Below are positions 6,797 through 15,105 of a stretch of 34,068 nucleotides of DNA, one piece after another. The stretch covers positions 1 to 34,068 of the forward strand of contig CAJTVY010000040.1 of NCBI GenBank assembly GCA_910579925.1, given 5' to 3'. The notes under the pieces are model-generated. The model saw only the letters and a program-made list of their open reading frames with translations. It ran no database searches and had not been told where the DNA came from. Source of the DNA: an uncultured Dorea sp. GTDB lineage: Bacteria > Bacillota > Clostridia > Lachnospirales > Lachnospiraceae. The position numbers were made by a program, and so were the translations under genes. Each line of letters opens with the position of its first letter. The first letter of the stretch is position 1.

Positions 6797-9496
6797 GTGT
6801 TAAGGAAGTGGTATGAAATTATATTTGACCATAAGATCAGTCTGCGGGAGCGTATGTTCCGCCTTGTTACAGGCGTCTGCATGGTTGCGTTGATATTTAT
6901 GCTGCCTATGGGGAGGACTGCCCTGAACCTGGCGCTTCTGCCAGTAAGCCTTATCAGTATGGCGCTGATTGTGAAGTTCAGTATCCGGCAGGATTGTATC
7001 CATACGGGAGCCACGGCGATTTCCGTGCTGCTGCTGATTCTTTTCCCTATCAGTTTTTTCACTGCGGGAGGATTCTACAGCGGTGTGCCGGAGTGGTTCG
7101 TAATCTGTTTCATCTATATCTGCATTACCCTGGAGGGAAGGCGTATGTATGCCTTTTTCCTATTCTGTACGGCAGAAACATTTCTCTGCTATTACGGTGC
7201 ATTTTACTTTCCAGAGTTTGTTGCACAGAATTCACAGAAACATTCCTTTTTTGATTCTTCGAAGTCTGTGATTTTAGTAGGAATACTGACCAGCGTACTG
7301 CTTATGTTTCTTAACAGACTCTATGAGGAGGAGAATGAACTTTCCAGACAGCAGAAAAAGGAAATTGAAGAACTGAACAGGGCGGAGAATCATTTCTTCT
7401 CCAGTATGAGCCACGAGATCCGTACGCCGATTAATACGATTATCGGGTTAAATGAGATCATCCTGCGGGGAGATATCCCTGCCGAGGTTGCGGAAAATGC
7501 GCGTAACATCCAGGGAGCCAGCAAGCTTCTGCTTACGCTGATTAATGATATTCTTGATCTTTCTAAGATTAAATCCGGCAAGATGGAGATCGTGAAAGTC
7601 TCTTATGAGACGGGAAAGCTTTTTTCGGAAATTGTCAATATGATATGGATCAAGGCCAAGGAGAAAGGACTTGAGTTCCGGCTGCATGTGGATTCTTCGA
7701 TTCCCAGTATGCTCTGCGGAGACGAGGTGCGTATCAAACAGGTTCTGATCAATCTGCTGAATAATGCGGTGAAGTATACGAGCGAGGGGTCCGTTACACT
7801 GTCTGTCAGGTGTGAGAGGCTGACGCTGAACAGGGTGCGCGTCTGGTATTCCGTGGAAGATACCGGACAGGGCGTGAAGAAGGAAAATATTCCATATATT
7901 TTCAATGCTTTCCGAAGGGTGGACGAGGAAAAAAACCGTCATATCGAGGGCACAGGATTAGGGCTTAGTATTGTGCAGCAGCTGGTGGAACTGATGGAAG
8001 GAGAGATCAGTGTCAACAGCGTTTACACTAAAGGGTCAAAATTTGTTGTCATGCTGGAACAGGACATTATTGATGATAAGGAACTGGGGACGTTTACCCT
8101 ATATACCCGTTCCAGGACTAATAGCAAAGAACGCTACAAGCAGAGTTTCGAGGCGCCGGATGCCCATATACTCGTAGTAGATGATAATGAAATGAACCTG
8201 GTTGTGGTGAAAAAGCTGCTTTCGGAGACAAAGATCCAGATTGACATGGCGTTAAGCGCCGCCGAATGCCTGGAGAAGACTCAGACACAGCACTATGACG
8301 GTATTCTTATGGATCATATGATGCCAGAGATGGACGGTATTGAGTGTTTTCACGCAGTCCGCGTCCAGCCAGGAGGATTGTGCCAGAATGTGCCGGTGAT
8401 CGCACTGACAGCCAATGCAGGCAGTGATAATCAGCTTCTTTATAAGAAAGAAGGGTTCAGCGGCTATCTGGCGAAGCCGGTCAGCGGCGCACTGCTTGAA
8501 GTGGCTGTTCTGAGTATTCTTCCAAAGGAACTTGTGAAGATCAGCGAGGATGCCAGTCAGTCGGACATCGGAAAGGATTTTCTGATTTTTGAACAGGCGC
8601 AGCGTATTTCCTTGCTGATTACTACGGACAGTGTGTGCGACCTTCCGGAATCACTTAAGAAAGAGTTTGGTATTACCGTATGTCCCTATTATGTCTGTAC
8701 GGATGAGGGACGTTTTCTGGATGACCAGGAAGTTAAGACGGATGAGCTGCTGGTACATATGGATGAAGGACATAATGGTTATTCCGAGCCTCCTGAAGTG
8801 GAAGACTACGAGCGCTTTTTTGCCGAGAAGCTGACCGAGGCTCAGAATGTGATTCATATTACCATGGCAAAACATGCCAGCGACGGGTATCATAACGCAG
8901 TTCTGGCTGCAAAGTCGTTTGAAAACGTGACTGTCATTGATTCTGGACATCTGTCCAGCAGTATGGGTCTGTCTGTTCTGTATGCCGCCTATATGGCGGA
9001 GCATCATGCCGCAAAGCAAGAGATTATCCAGAATGTAAAGCGTCTGAGACGTTATATTTCCTCGGCTTTTATTATAGACAATACGCATATGATGTGTCGG
9101 GCGGGGCGGATATCCAGACGGGTACAGATTCTCTGTGATGCGTTGCTTTTGCACCCGGTACTGAAGCTTCGCGATAGCAGAATGGTAGTGGGCGGTCTTG
9201 AGATGGGAGATTTTGCACATATGGCAAGAAGCTATGTGCGCAGGGTGTTCAGGGATGTAAGGAGTATCGACCGGCGTATCCTGTTTATCACTTATGTAGG
9301 GATAACGGAAGAGAGGCTTCAGTATATCCAGCAGCTTGTAGGGCAGTATTGTCCGTTTGAGAGGGTTTATCTGCAGAAGGCTTCTTCTGCGATTGCAAGT
9401 AATTGCGGACCTGGTTCGTTCGGGCTTTTGTTTATGAGAAAAAATGAATCGGTGATATCTTTTGCCGAGGCGTCAAGACCAGAGCTGAATGAATAA
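6797..9496 (+). CDS. hybrid sensor histidine kinase fused to a C-terminal DegV domain
   Basis: This is an 899-residue protein. The GTG at 6797 follows GAGGAGG and is used because no better start is near. Layout: about six membrane segments (24-173), a short charged coiled region, HisKA with His206 (SMSHEIRTPIN), ATPase domain with NLLNNAVKYT (about 318) and GTGLGLSIV (about 385), and a receiver with Asp506 (LMDHMMPEMDG, domain about 455-575). From Ile604 to the end it has a complete DegV/EDD-fold domain: LLITTDSVCDLP, SEPPEVEDYERFF, VTVIDSGHLSSSMG, CRAGRIS and NCGPGSFGLLF. DegV proteins bind one fatty acid in the cytoplasm. The loop that is normally SSG-SGT reads HITMAKHASDGYHNA (from His687), so the ligand pocket has diverged. 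I infer a lipid- or acid-sensing domain attached to the kinase. No stop codon or frameshift separates the parts. Confidence 0.9.
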   Translation: MLRKWYEIIFDHKISLRERMFRLVTGVCMVALIFMLPMGRTALNLALLPVSLISMALIVKFSIRQDCIHTGATAISVLLLILFPISFFTAGGFYSGVPEWFVICFIYICITLEGRRMYAFFLFCTAETFLCYYGAFYFPEFVAQNSQKHSFFDSSKSVILVGILTSVLLMFLNRLYEEENELSRQQKKEIEELNRAENHFFSSMSHEIRTPINTIIGLNEIILRGDIPAEVAENARNIQGASKLLLTLINDILDLSKIKSGKMEIVKVSYETGKLFSEIVNMIWIKAKEKGLEFRLHVDSSIPSMLCGDEVRIKQVLINLLNNAVKYTSEGSVTLSVRCERLTLNRVRVWYSVEDTGQGVKKENIPYIFNAFRRVDEEKNRHIEGTGLGLSIVQQLVELMEGEISVNSVYTKGSKFVVMLEQDIIDDKELGTFTLYTRSRTNSKERYKQSFEAPDAHILVVDDNEMNLVVVKKLLSETKIQIDMALSAAECLEKTQTQHYDGILMDHMMPEMDGIECFHAVRVQPGGLCQNVPVIALTANAGSDNQLLYKKEGFSGYLAKPVSGALLEVAVLSILPKELVKISEDASQSDIGKDFLIFEQAQRISLLITTDSVCDLPESLKKEFGITVCPYYVCTDEGRFLDDQEVKTDELLVHMDEGHNGYSEPPEVEDYERFFAEKLTEAQNVIHITMAKHASDGYHNAVLAAKSFENVTVIDSGHLSSSMGLSVLYAAYMAEHHAAKQEIIQNVKRLRRYISSAFIIDNTHMMCRAGRISRRVQILCDALLLHPVLKLRDSRMVVGGLEMGDFAHMARSYVRRVFRDVRSIDRRILFITYVGITEERLQYIQQLVGQYCPFERVYLQKASSAIASNCGPGSFGLLFMRKNESVISFAEASRPELNE

Positions 9497-9524
9497 AACT
9501 TTAATAGAATAAAAGTAATCTGCA

Positions 9525-9559
9525 GGGCTTTATCCGATAAAAGGGTAAAGCCCTTTTTT
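9525..9559 (+). terminator. terminator after the DegV-kinase gene
   Basis: GGGCTTTA (9525-9532) pairs with TAAAGCCC (9546-9553), followed by six T residues. An overlapping alternative stem is also possible, TCCGATAAAAGGG with CCCTTTTTTCGGA (one mismatch), which reaches to about 9563. The gene on the other strand ends just beyond at 9583, so the site may serve both directions. Confidence 0.85.
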
Positions 9560-9582
9560 CGGATAAAACGATCATAATGGTA

Positions 9583-10401
9583 TTATCGCTGAATAGGGAT
9601 ATCAATCTGTACAATAGAATCCTCGATGCGGTCAATGACAATTTCATTGATACACATCTCATAGGAAAATCCATGAAGTGTCAGTTCGTGCTTTTTGGCA
9701 TAGGCGAATATTTCTTCGTAACGTCGGGGGATTCCATCCCAGTCCCCTTTATAAAAAGCTCTTAGGTATCTTCCAGTGGGAGGGATGTGCAGACCGGCTT
9801 TGTAGGCGAGGAACGGAATTTCTATAAAAAGTTTGGAATAATCGTCAAAGTCTCTGTTCTGCAGACTGGCGACCGTAATCATGGAGCCGTAAGAAGCATC
9901 GTGGAGGCGTCCGACATGATATTTTTCTGTTTCGGCTGTGATTAGTTCAACCGTCCTCTCAAAGGACGTGTCCCGGGTGATGTCTACTGTAACCAGGCAG
10001 CATTGCTTTTTTTCTATGATACGAATCTCGGACAGATCCATTGTCAGCAGGGTGGCCATATTCTTCCGGTGTGTGCAGAGGGTTGTCCTTATGGCCTGCA
10101 GATGATTAATCTGAAGGTCAAGGGCCGTTATTTTCTCATCCAGAAGGGTCTTCAGATTTTTAGCGGAGCGATTTTTCATGAAAACCTGTATTTCACAGAT
10201 AGAAACATCGAGTTCCCGAAGCAGGAGAATGGTTTCCAGGATGGAACTTTGCTGGTAACTATAATAACGATAGCCGTTTTCGGGATTAATGGATATAGGT
10301 TGAAACAGACCGATCTCATCATACCACATCAAAGTCTTTTTATTGATCCCGTGCATAGCCGCAAACTGGCCGATCGTAAGATACTTTTTCTTTTTGTTCA
10401 T
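9583..10401 (-). CDS. MerR-family regulator with GyrI-like effector domain (BmrR-like)
   Basis: This is a transcription regulator of the multidrug-binding MerR type. The N-terminus YLTIGQFAAMHGINKKTLMWYDEIGLF is split here as YLTIGQFAAMHG and KKTLMWYDEIGLF, the winged helix-turn-helix. A coiled-coil dimer helix follows (about 75-120), then a C-terminal domain of about 150 residues resembling GyrI/BmrR effector domains (CCLVTVDI, IPPTGRYLRAFYKGDWDGIP). The frame is open 27 codons further upstream, but the ATG at 10401 (MNKKKKYLTIG) follows GGGG and fits the family start, and the longer version would run into the promoter. It is divergent from a MATE exporter whose promoter has MerR geometry, so it probably senses a toxic compound and activates export. 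Confidence 0.88.
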   Translation of the reverse strand: MNKKKKYLTIGQFAAMHGINKKTLMWYDEIGLFQPISINPENGYRYYSYQQSSILETILLLRELDVSICEIQVFMKNRSAKNLKTLLDEKITALDLQINHLQAIRTTLCTHRKNMATLLTMDLSEIRIIEKKQCCLVTVDITRDTSFERTVELITAETEKYHVGRLHDASYGSMITVASLQNRDFDDYSKLFIEIPFLAYKAGLHIPPTGRYLRAFYKGDWDGIPRRYEEIFAYAKKHELTLHGFSYEMCINEIVIDRIEDSIVQIDIPIQR

Positions 10402-10427
10402 ATTTACCCCAAAATAAAAATTTGTGC

Positions 10428-10458
10428 TTGACCATACTGTTACTGTACGGTCTATGAT
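10428..10458 (+). promoter_or_regulatory. MerR-type promoter and operator driving the MATE exporter
   Basis: TTGACC (10428-10433) and TATGAT (10453-10458) are separated by 19 bases, the over-long spacer typical of promoters that MerR proteins untwist. The dyad GACCATAC (10430-10437) and GTACGGTC (10445-10452), centred at 10441, fills the spacer with one mismatched pair. It points toward the exporter gene, 44 bases before its ATG. Confidence 0.82.
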
Positions 10459-10502
10459 ACTACATACAGAAAGATCATACAAGGTGACTGGAGGAAAAGT
10501 TT

Positions 10503-11834
10503 ATGGAAAACCCAAATGTATATGAAAAACCTGTAACACTGAAAACGATTCTGAAATTTGCCGTTCCAACGATTGCGATGACGGTATTTATGTCCTTCTA
10601 TACAATGGTTGACGGTCTGTTTGTATCAAATCTCATTAGTACGAACGCACTTTCGGCAATCAATCTGACTGCGCCTGTTATCCAGCTTGTGACTGCGATT
10701 TCTACCATGCTTGCTACAGGAGGAAGCGCAGTCATTATGAAAAAGATGGGGGAGCATAAAACGGAAGAGGCGAAGGAAGATTTTACATTTCTGATTCTGG
10801 TAAATATAGTTGTGGGAATTGTGATGTGTGCAGTCGGATATCTGGCAATGGACCATATTTTTGCCGGAATGAACCTTTCTGCCGATGTAGAAGAATACTG
10901 CCTGGAATACTTAGGCCGTTATCTGTTGTTCACAGTGCCGATCCTTCTGATGAATAATTTTACGCTTTATATGATCGCCAGTGAAAAAGCGACACTTTCC
11001 CTGATCTGTTCAGTGGCGGGAGGGATTTTGAATATGGGGCTTGATTATGTGTTTATTGCGGTACTTGATATGGGAATCAGTGGAGCGGCGGTTGCAACAG
11101 GTCTGGGATATTCTGTAACGGCTGTCGTCGGCCTGGTTGTATTTAGCCGGAAAAAGAGCCTGCTGCAATTCAAGAAACCAGTATTCCGGTTTAAGGTGCT
11201 TGTGAATGCGGCCGCAAACGGATGTTCAGAAATGGCGACTGCGCTTGTTACAGGAATTATTACGATGATGTTTAACTGGACGATGCTTCATTATGTCGGA
11301 GAGGACGGCGTTGCGGCCGTTACCATTATCATGTATGTGCTGATGTTTGCCAGCTCTCTTTATACAGGGTATTCTTATGGTGTGGCGCCTATGCTGAGCT
11401 ATTACTACGGGGAAAAGAATCATGATAAACTAAAAAAACTGGTTTCAGTGAGTTTGAAAGTAATCGCAGTGATTGCAGTAATTACGGTTTCAGTTTCGTT
11501 TCTGCTGACAAAACCGTTGGTGTCTGTATTTGCCCGCCCGGATAATCCTGTGTATGATCTGGCGGTAACGGGAAATAGAATATGTACGATCGCACTATTC
11601 TTTATTGGATTTAATATTTTTGCCAGCGGGATGTTTACTGCATTATCTAACGGAATTGTTTCGGCGGTTCTGGCTTTTTCCCGATCGTTTGTGTTCATGC
11701 TGATTACCATGATCGTGCTTCCTATGCTCCTTGGCGTGAATGGTATCTGGCTGGCTACGCCTGCGGCGGAATTGATGGCGCTTGTTCTGTGTGCGTTTAT
11801 GTTCCTGAAACATAGAAAGCGGTATGGATACTAA
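10503..11834 (+). CDS. MATE-family multidrug exporter
   Basis: This 443-residue integral membrane protein has twelve predicted membrane segments in two similar halves. The N-terminal half opens with LKFAVPTIAMTVFMSFYTMVDGLFVS, seen as AVPTIAMTVFMS followed by YTMVDGLFVS, a standard MATE pattern. The second half carries LVNAAANGCSEMATALV and the C-terminal LPMLLGVNGIWLATPAAE. Such proteins expel cationic drugs or metabolites using Na+ or H+ gradients. The ATG lies after TGGAGG. It is regulated by the divergent MerR protein (see the 19-base spacer promoter). The substrate cannot be predicted. A decayed C-terminal piece of a second MATE gene lies near 19863-20117. Confidence 0.93.
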   Translation: MENPNVYEKPVTLKTILKFAVPTIAMTVFMSFYTMVDGLFVSNLISTNALSAINLTAPVIQLVTAISTMLATGGSAVIMKKMGEHKTEEAKEDFTFLILVNIVVGIVMCAVGYLAMDHIFAGMNLSADVEEYCLEYLGRYLLFTVPILLMNNFTLYMIASEKATLSLICSVAGGILNMGLDYVFIAVLDMGISGAAVATGLGYSVTAVVGLVVFSRKKSLLQFKKPVFRFKVLVNAAANGCSEMATALVTGIITMMFNWTMLHYVGEDGVAAVTIIMYVLMFASSLYTGYSYGVAPMLSYYYGEKNHDKLKKLVSVSLKVIAVIAVITVSVSFLLTKPLVSVFARPDNPVYDLAVTGNRICTIALFFIGFNIFASGMFTALSNGIVSAVLAFSRSFVFMLITMIVLPMLLGVNGIWLATPAAELMALVLCAFMFLKHRKRYGY

Positions 11835-11855
11835 AGAAGAACTGGACCGATACAG

Positions 11856-11882
11856 GCGGGGAAGCAGAACAGGCTTCCCCGC
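11856..11882. terminator. strong hairpin between convergent genes
   Basis: GCGGGGAAGC (11856-11865) and GCTTCCCCGC (11873-11882) pair perfectly around a seven-base loop. No clear T-tract follows on either strand, but its place between two convergent gene ends supports a shared terminator. Confidence 0.7.
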
Positions 11883-11885
11883 TGA

Positions 11886-12776
11886 TTATTGAATATAAAT
11901 TTCAGAAACAGTATTTTCCACACCATTGATCTGCAGTCTGACGTGAACTTTTCCATTCTCAAATTCGTTCAGAGAATATTCTAACGGTTCGGAAAGATTT
12001 GTAACGTCAATAGATTTTGCGACATCTTTCTGTACCAGCCATAAGACAAGCGTTGCTCCATCTGGTACTGTGCCGCAGGAAATATCAGCATAAAGCAGTT
12101 GGGACTCTGCGTCCGTAATCTTCATATTCTGCTCTTTCACAAATCCTTCGCTGGCGCTTCTAAAATCCAGCTTCCAGACGTCATCCAGATAAGAGTTCAC
12201 ATTCATATTGATTGCTCCCAGGTTCCATACTCTCTCGTTTGAAGCAACATTTGTGTTGATACCCGTTCCGGCTGCTGCACTGATGATAAATCCTGTCAGG
12301 CATACTAACATAAGCGCTATACTCACAATACCGGCAATAATAAATTTTAAGTGATGTGTTCCTTGTTTTTCCATAATGCGATCATCCTCCTTTTCGATAT
12401 GTGTCCCACATTCTTCGCAATACTTTGCTTTTACTGAAATTCGCTGCCCGCAGGCAGGGCAGACCGTCTTGATTTCCAAACGGCGCAGAAAGTAAATCAG
12501 TAATCCGATAAAGGGTGTGGCGATAAAAACTACGATCGCCCATAGTACCGGGTCGTCGCCTCGCCTTTTGCAGTCCTCATATACCCATGCTGAAAAAAAG
12601 GAAGAGGCACACAGCGCAAAAAGGATAAAGCATAGAAGCAGGATAGGAATCAGCAGGGAAAGGCCGCTGAAACCATCGCTTTTCAGAAAATATACGCCAA
12701 ACCGTAAAAAAATCAGCAATAATATAACTGTGATACCAATATAAAGCGGAAACCGATTCTTTTTTGCAGCATTCAT
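11886..12776 (-). CDS. zinc-ribbon membrane protein, third gene of the ECF sigma operon
   Basis: This 296-residue protein is of unknown function. It has three membrane segments (about 11-30, 41-66, 77-95), then a zinc ribbon of the CPACG...CEECG type (about 106-124), a fourth membrane segment (about 143-168), and a soluble outer C-terminal domain of about 125 residues with no motif I recognise. WVYEDCKRRGDDP resembles loops in small phospholipase-D-like membrane proteins. It overlaps the stop of the anti-sigma-like gene by four bases (ATGA), so it is co-expressed with the sigma factor. A role in envelope stress sensing or as a regulon effector is an inference from this context. Confidence 0.78.
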   Translation of the reverse strand: MNAAKKNRFPLYIGITVILLLIFLRFGVYFLKSDGFSGLSLLIPILLLCFILFALCASSFFSAWVYEDCKRRGDDPVLWAIVVFIATPFIGLLIYFLRRLEIKTVCPACGQRISVKAKYCEECGTHIEKEDDRIMEKQGTHHLKFIIAGIVSIALMLVCLTGFIISAAAGTGINTNVASNERVWNLGAINMNVNSYLDDVWKLDFRSASEGFVKEQNMKITDAESQLLYADISCGTVPDGATLVLWLVQKDVAKSIDVTNLSEPLEYSLNEFENGKVHVRLQINGVENTVSEIYIQ

Positions 12777-13159
12777 GCCATTACACCTCTTTTCTCAATG
12801 CGGATTATGATGTCCTTTTTTATATTCGCTCTTTTTACGCCCACGATGGTAAGGACAATACCAGCCACGCCGGCATAAAAGCAGATACCGGCGGCAAAGT
12901 AAGATAAATAAATATTTTCAATCATTATCAGCGCCAGAAGGGCCAGCAACGAAAATGTTATCAGATTTAAAACCATCGGCAAATACCAAAGTGATAATTT
13001 ATGGGCGGCAGGCTGTTTTCGCAAGACGGTTTCTTGCTGATACAGAGCCGCTTTGAGTCTGTGATTCAGTTCCGGGGCAGGATCATCCGTTATTTTCATG
13101 GAAGCCCGGATAAGTTCTTCTATTTCCAGGTCAGAACGGTTATCTCTCATAACCAACAT
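12773..13159 (-). CDS. putative anti-sigma factor (membrane protein)
   Basis: This 128-residue protein has a charged N-terminal cytoplasmic part (DLEIEELIRASMKI, about 60 residues), then two membrane segments (about 60-82 and 88-108) and a basic tail. This size and layout, directly after and overlapping an ECF sigma gene by 20 bases, fit an anti-sigma factor that holds the sigma factor at the membrane. No zinc-binding HxxxCxxC motif is present. The ATG at 13150 is an equally possible start (MRDNRSD). The function is inferred from gene order, and sequence similarity to a named anti-sigma family is not evident. Confidence 0.7.
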   Translation of the reverse strand: MLVMRDNRSDLEIEELIRASMKITDDPAPELNHRLKAALYQQETVLRKQPAAHKLSLWYLPMVLNLITFSLLALLALIMIENIYLSYFAAGICFYAGVAGIVLTIVGVKRANIKKDIIIRIEKRGVMA

Positions 13160-13664
13160 CCTCCAATCTTTTTTTTATTAAGCTTCTTCCCTTGAACAAT
13201 CGGCTTTTCACAGTTCCAGGCGGTTTCTTTATGATAGCCGCTATCTGCTCTATGGTACAATCGGAAAGATAAAATAATATCAGCGGAACTTGAAATTTTT
13301 CCGGGAGAGTCTGAATGATCTGACGGATTTCTGTAATCAGTTCTTTTTGAAGATAATCATCTTCAATACTTTCTTCAGAATATAGTACGGTTTCCGTCTT
13401 ATCATCAAAATTGCTGCAAGGAGCAATCGTGTTCCGGCGCGCTTGCTTTCGTCGGTCGCTTTTCCAAAGATTATGAGCTAAAGAGAAAAACAATGCTTTT
13501 GGGTTTTTCTCCCAGTCAAGCGTCCATTGTGTTTCTAACGCTTTTAGGAACGTTCGTTGATATAAATCCTCGGCATCCGCTTTGTCCGCACAGAGTTTTA
13601 GGCAGAATCTATATATATCTGTACCGAAATCATCAATACATTTTTCTATTTCCCTTGCGTCCAC
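13140..13664 (-). CDS. ECF-type RNA polymerase sigma factor
   Basis: This 174-residue protein has a sigma region 2 (YRFCLKLCADKADAEDLYQ, then TFLKALETQWT) and a region 4 helix-turn-helix (CTIEQIAAIIKKPPGTVKSR then LFKGRSLIKKRL). The start is GTG at 13664, eight bases after GGAGG. It leads a three-gene operon with an anti-sigma-like membrane protein and a zinc-ribbon membrane protein. Its own promoter looks like an ECF-type site, so autoregulation is likely. The signal is unknown, but the membrane partners suggest an envelope cue. Confidence 0.93.
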   Translation of the reverse strand: MDAREIEKCIDDFGTDIYRFCLKLCADKADAEDLYQRTFLKALETQWTLDWEKNPKALFFSLAHNLWKSDRRKQARRNTIAPCSNFDDKTETVLYSEESIEDDYLQKELITEIRQIIQTLPEKFQVPLILFYLSDCTIEQIAAIIKKPPGTVKSRLFKGRSLIKKRLEDVGYER

Positions 13665-13693
13665 TGTTTCACCTCCTCTGCCTGTTCACCTTA

Positions 13694-13721
13694 TATACGC
13701 CATGACTTTGTATGCGGTTCA
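13694..13721 (-). promoter_or_regulatory. ECF-sigma-type promoter of the sigma operon
   Basis: On the minus strand TGAACC (13721-13716), a 16-base spacer and CGTATA (13699-13694) closely match the TGAAAC-N16-CGTA pattern known for sigma-W-type ECF factors. It lies about 30 bases before the GTG start of the ECF gene, so the factor probably transcribes its own operon. Confidence 0.7.
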
Positions 13722-13940
13722 TTTTTTTTAGAATTTTCTAAAAACCAGGAACGAAAATGGGATACGCTCGCTCCCGGTAATAACATATCACATTTCTAAA
13801 GATAGTCAAATGTTGATTATTTCGATCAGAAGGCGAAACTATTCTCTGTTTTATGAGAATACAATATCTCCGATTTTTGATATAATTTAATAAAATGAAA
13901 CGCATATAAGACGTCTTATTGATAACAGGAGGATTTACAG

Positions 13941-14944
13941 ATGAATAAAATATCATTGCGCATTGCTGACTTGCGTAAAAAGGCAAAAGTGACACAGCAG
14001 GAGCTGGCGGACAGCATAGGAGTATCATTTCAAACGATCAGCAAGTGGCTACAAAAGATTTCTGGAACCAAAAACTGGAATATCTTTTGCAGACACGAAA
14101 GAGTTCCTGGAATGACGACTATGTTCGCTTTCTTATTTCACAGGTATGGAAGATTGATAAACCAGTTTCTGTATTAGATTGTGGCTGCGGATATGGACTT
14201 CTAGGATTACTGTTGCTCCCTTATCTGCCCGAGGGAAGCACATAGACAGGAATTGATTTTGCAGAGGACTTGATTGAGAAGGGGAAAATTCTTTTTGAAT
14301 GTCAAAAAATAGAGGCGGACTTTCTCTGTAGAAATGTTTTTGAATATTCAGCCGAAAATAGGTATGATTTTGTCGTATGTCAGGCTGTACTCAGACATTT
14401 GGATAATCCGGCAGCCTTTATACAGAAGATGATTCATTTTGCAAAACCGGATGGATATGTTGTATGTATTGAGGCCAACCGGGAATTTGAATGCTGTGGG
14501 CTTTATATAGATGGTATGGATTATCAGGAGTTATGCAGACATGAAGGACTGGAAAAAAAGTGGCAGACTGAACTTGCAATGCAGGGGCGGGATTATGCAG
14601 TGGCAATCAAAACTGCACATATGATGCAGAATCTGGGACTTATTGATGTTGACGTTAGAATGAACGATAAGGTAGAGTTTGTTACTACACAATCTGCAGA
14701 TTATGATGAAACAAAAAATAATTTTATCGCATATAACGATTGGACTTCCGACATTAGTGACAAGGAGAAAGAAAAGCTGATTTTCCATTTGCTAAACCAT
14801 GGATTATCCCACAAAGAAGCCGAAGATTATTGTAGTCAAAATATCAAAATAATGAATTTCTTTTTAGATAACCCTACTGTTGGATACACATTTATGAAAG
14901 GAAAAATGATTTCTTATGGGAAAAAAGCGATTCCTTCTGCTTGA
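13941..14944 (+). pseudogene. broken HTH-methyltransferase fusion gene
   Basis: An XRE-type helix-turn-helix begins at the ATG at 13941 (LRIADLRKKAKVTQQELADS, then GVSFQTISKW) behind an AGGAGG site. Directly after SKW the homology shifts frame into a class I SAM-dependent methyltransferase read from about 14045 (ATKDFWNQKLEYLLQTRKSS, VSVLDCGCGYGLLGLL). The usual HTH tail and linker are missing, so a deletion with frame change joined the parts. At 14243-14245 an amber TAG interrupts the methyltransferase (PEGST-stop-TGIDFAEDL), after which the same frame continues to 14944 with YDFVVCQAVLRHLDNPAAFI. The joined frame is thus disrupted at least twice. Related intact proteins join an HTH to a methyltransferase, and the substrate is unknown. 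Reading through the TAG is possible but unlikely. Confidence 0.8.
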
Positions 14945-15019
14945 ATATATTTAGTGAATTGGATAAAAAGTCATATGAAAAAAATGAGTAAAGAAGGGAG
15001 CAGGAAGAGAAGACCAGGG

Positions 15020-15043
15020 CCTACGGACTCTACGGTCCGTAGG
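15020..15043. repeat. short perfect hairpin, similar in design to 3444-3467
   Basis: CCTACGGAC (15020-15028) and GTCCGTAGG (15035-15043) pair perfectly around the six-base loop TCTACG. No T-tract follows, so it is not a standard terminator. It lies in the 161-base gap after the broken methyltransferase and about 60 bases before the HTH-desulfoferrodoxin gene. Confidence 0.5.
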
Positions 15044-15105
15044 TTGCATAGATGGAAAGGGGCCGGTATGATGTATTCATAATCAGAAAGAGAGGGATTT
15101 AAAAG

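Noticed and set aside
9525..9563. Attenuator-like switch from the two alternative stems after the DegV kinase
   Set aside because: No gene follows on the same strand for it to control, so an ordinary terminator explains it.
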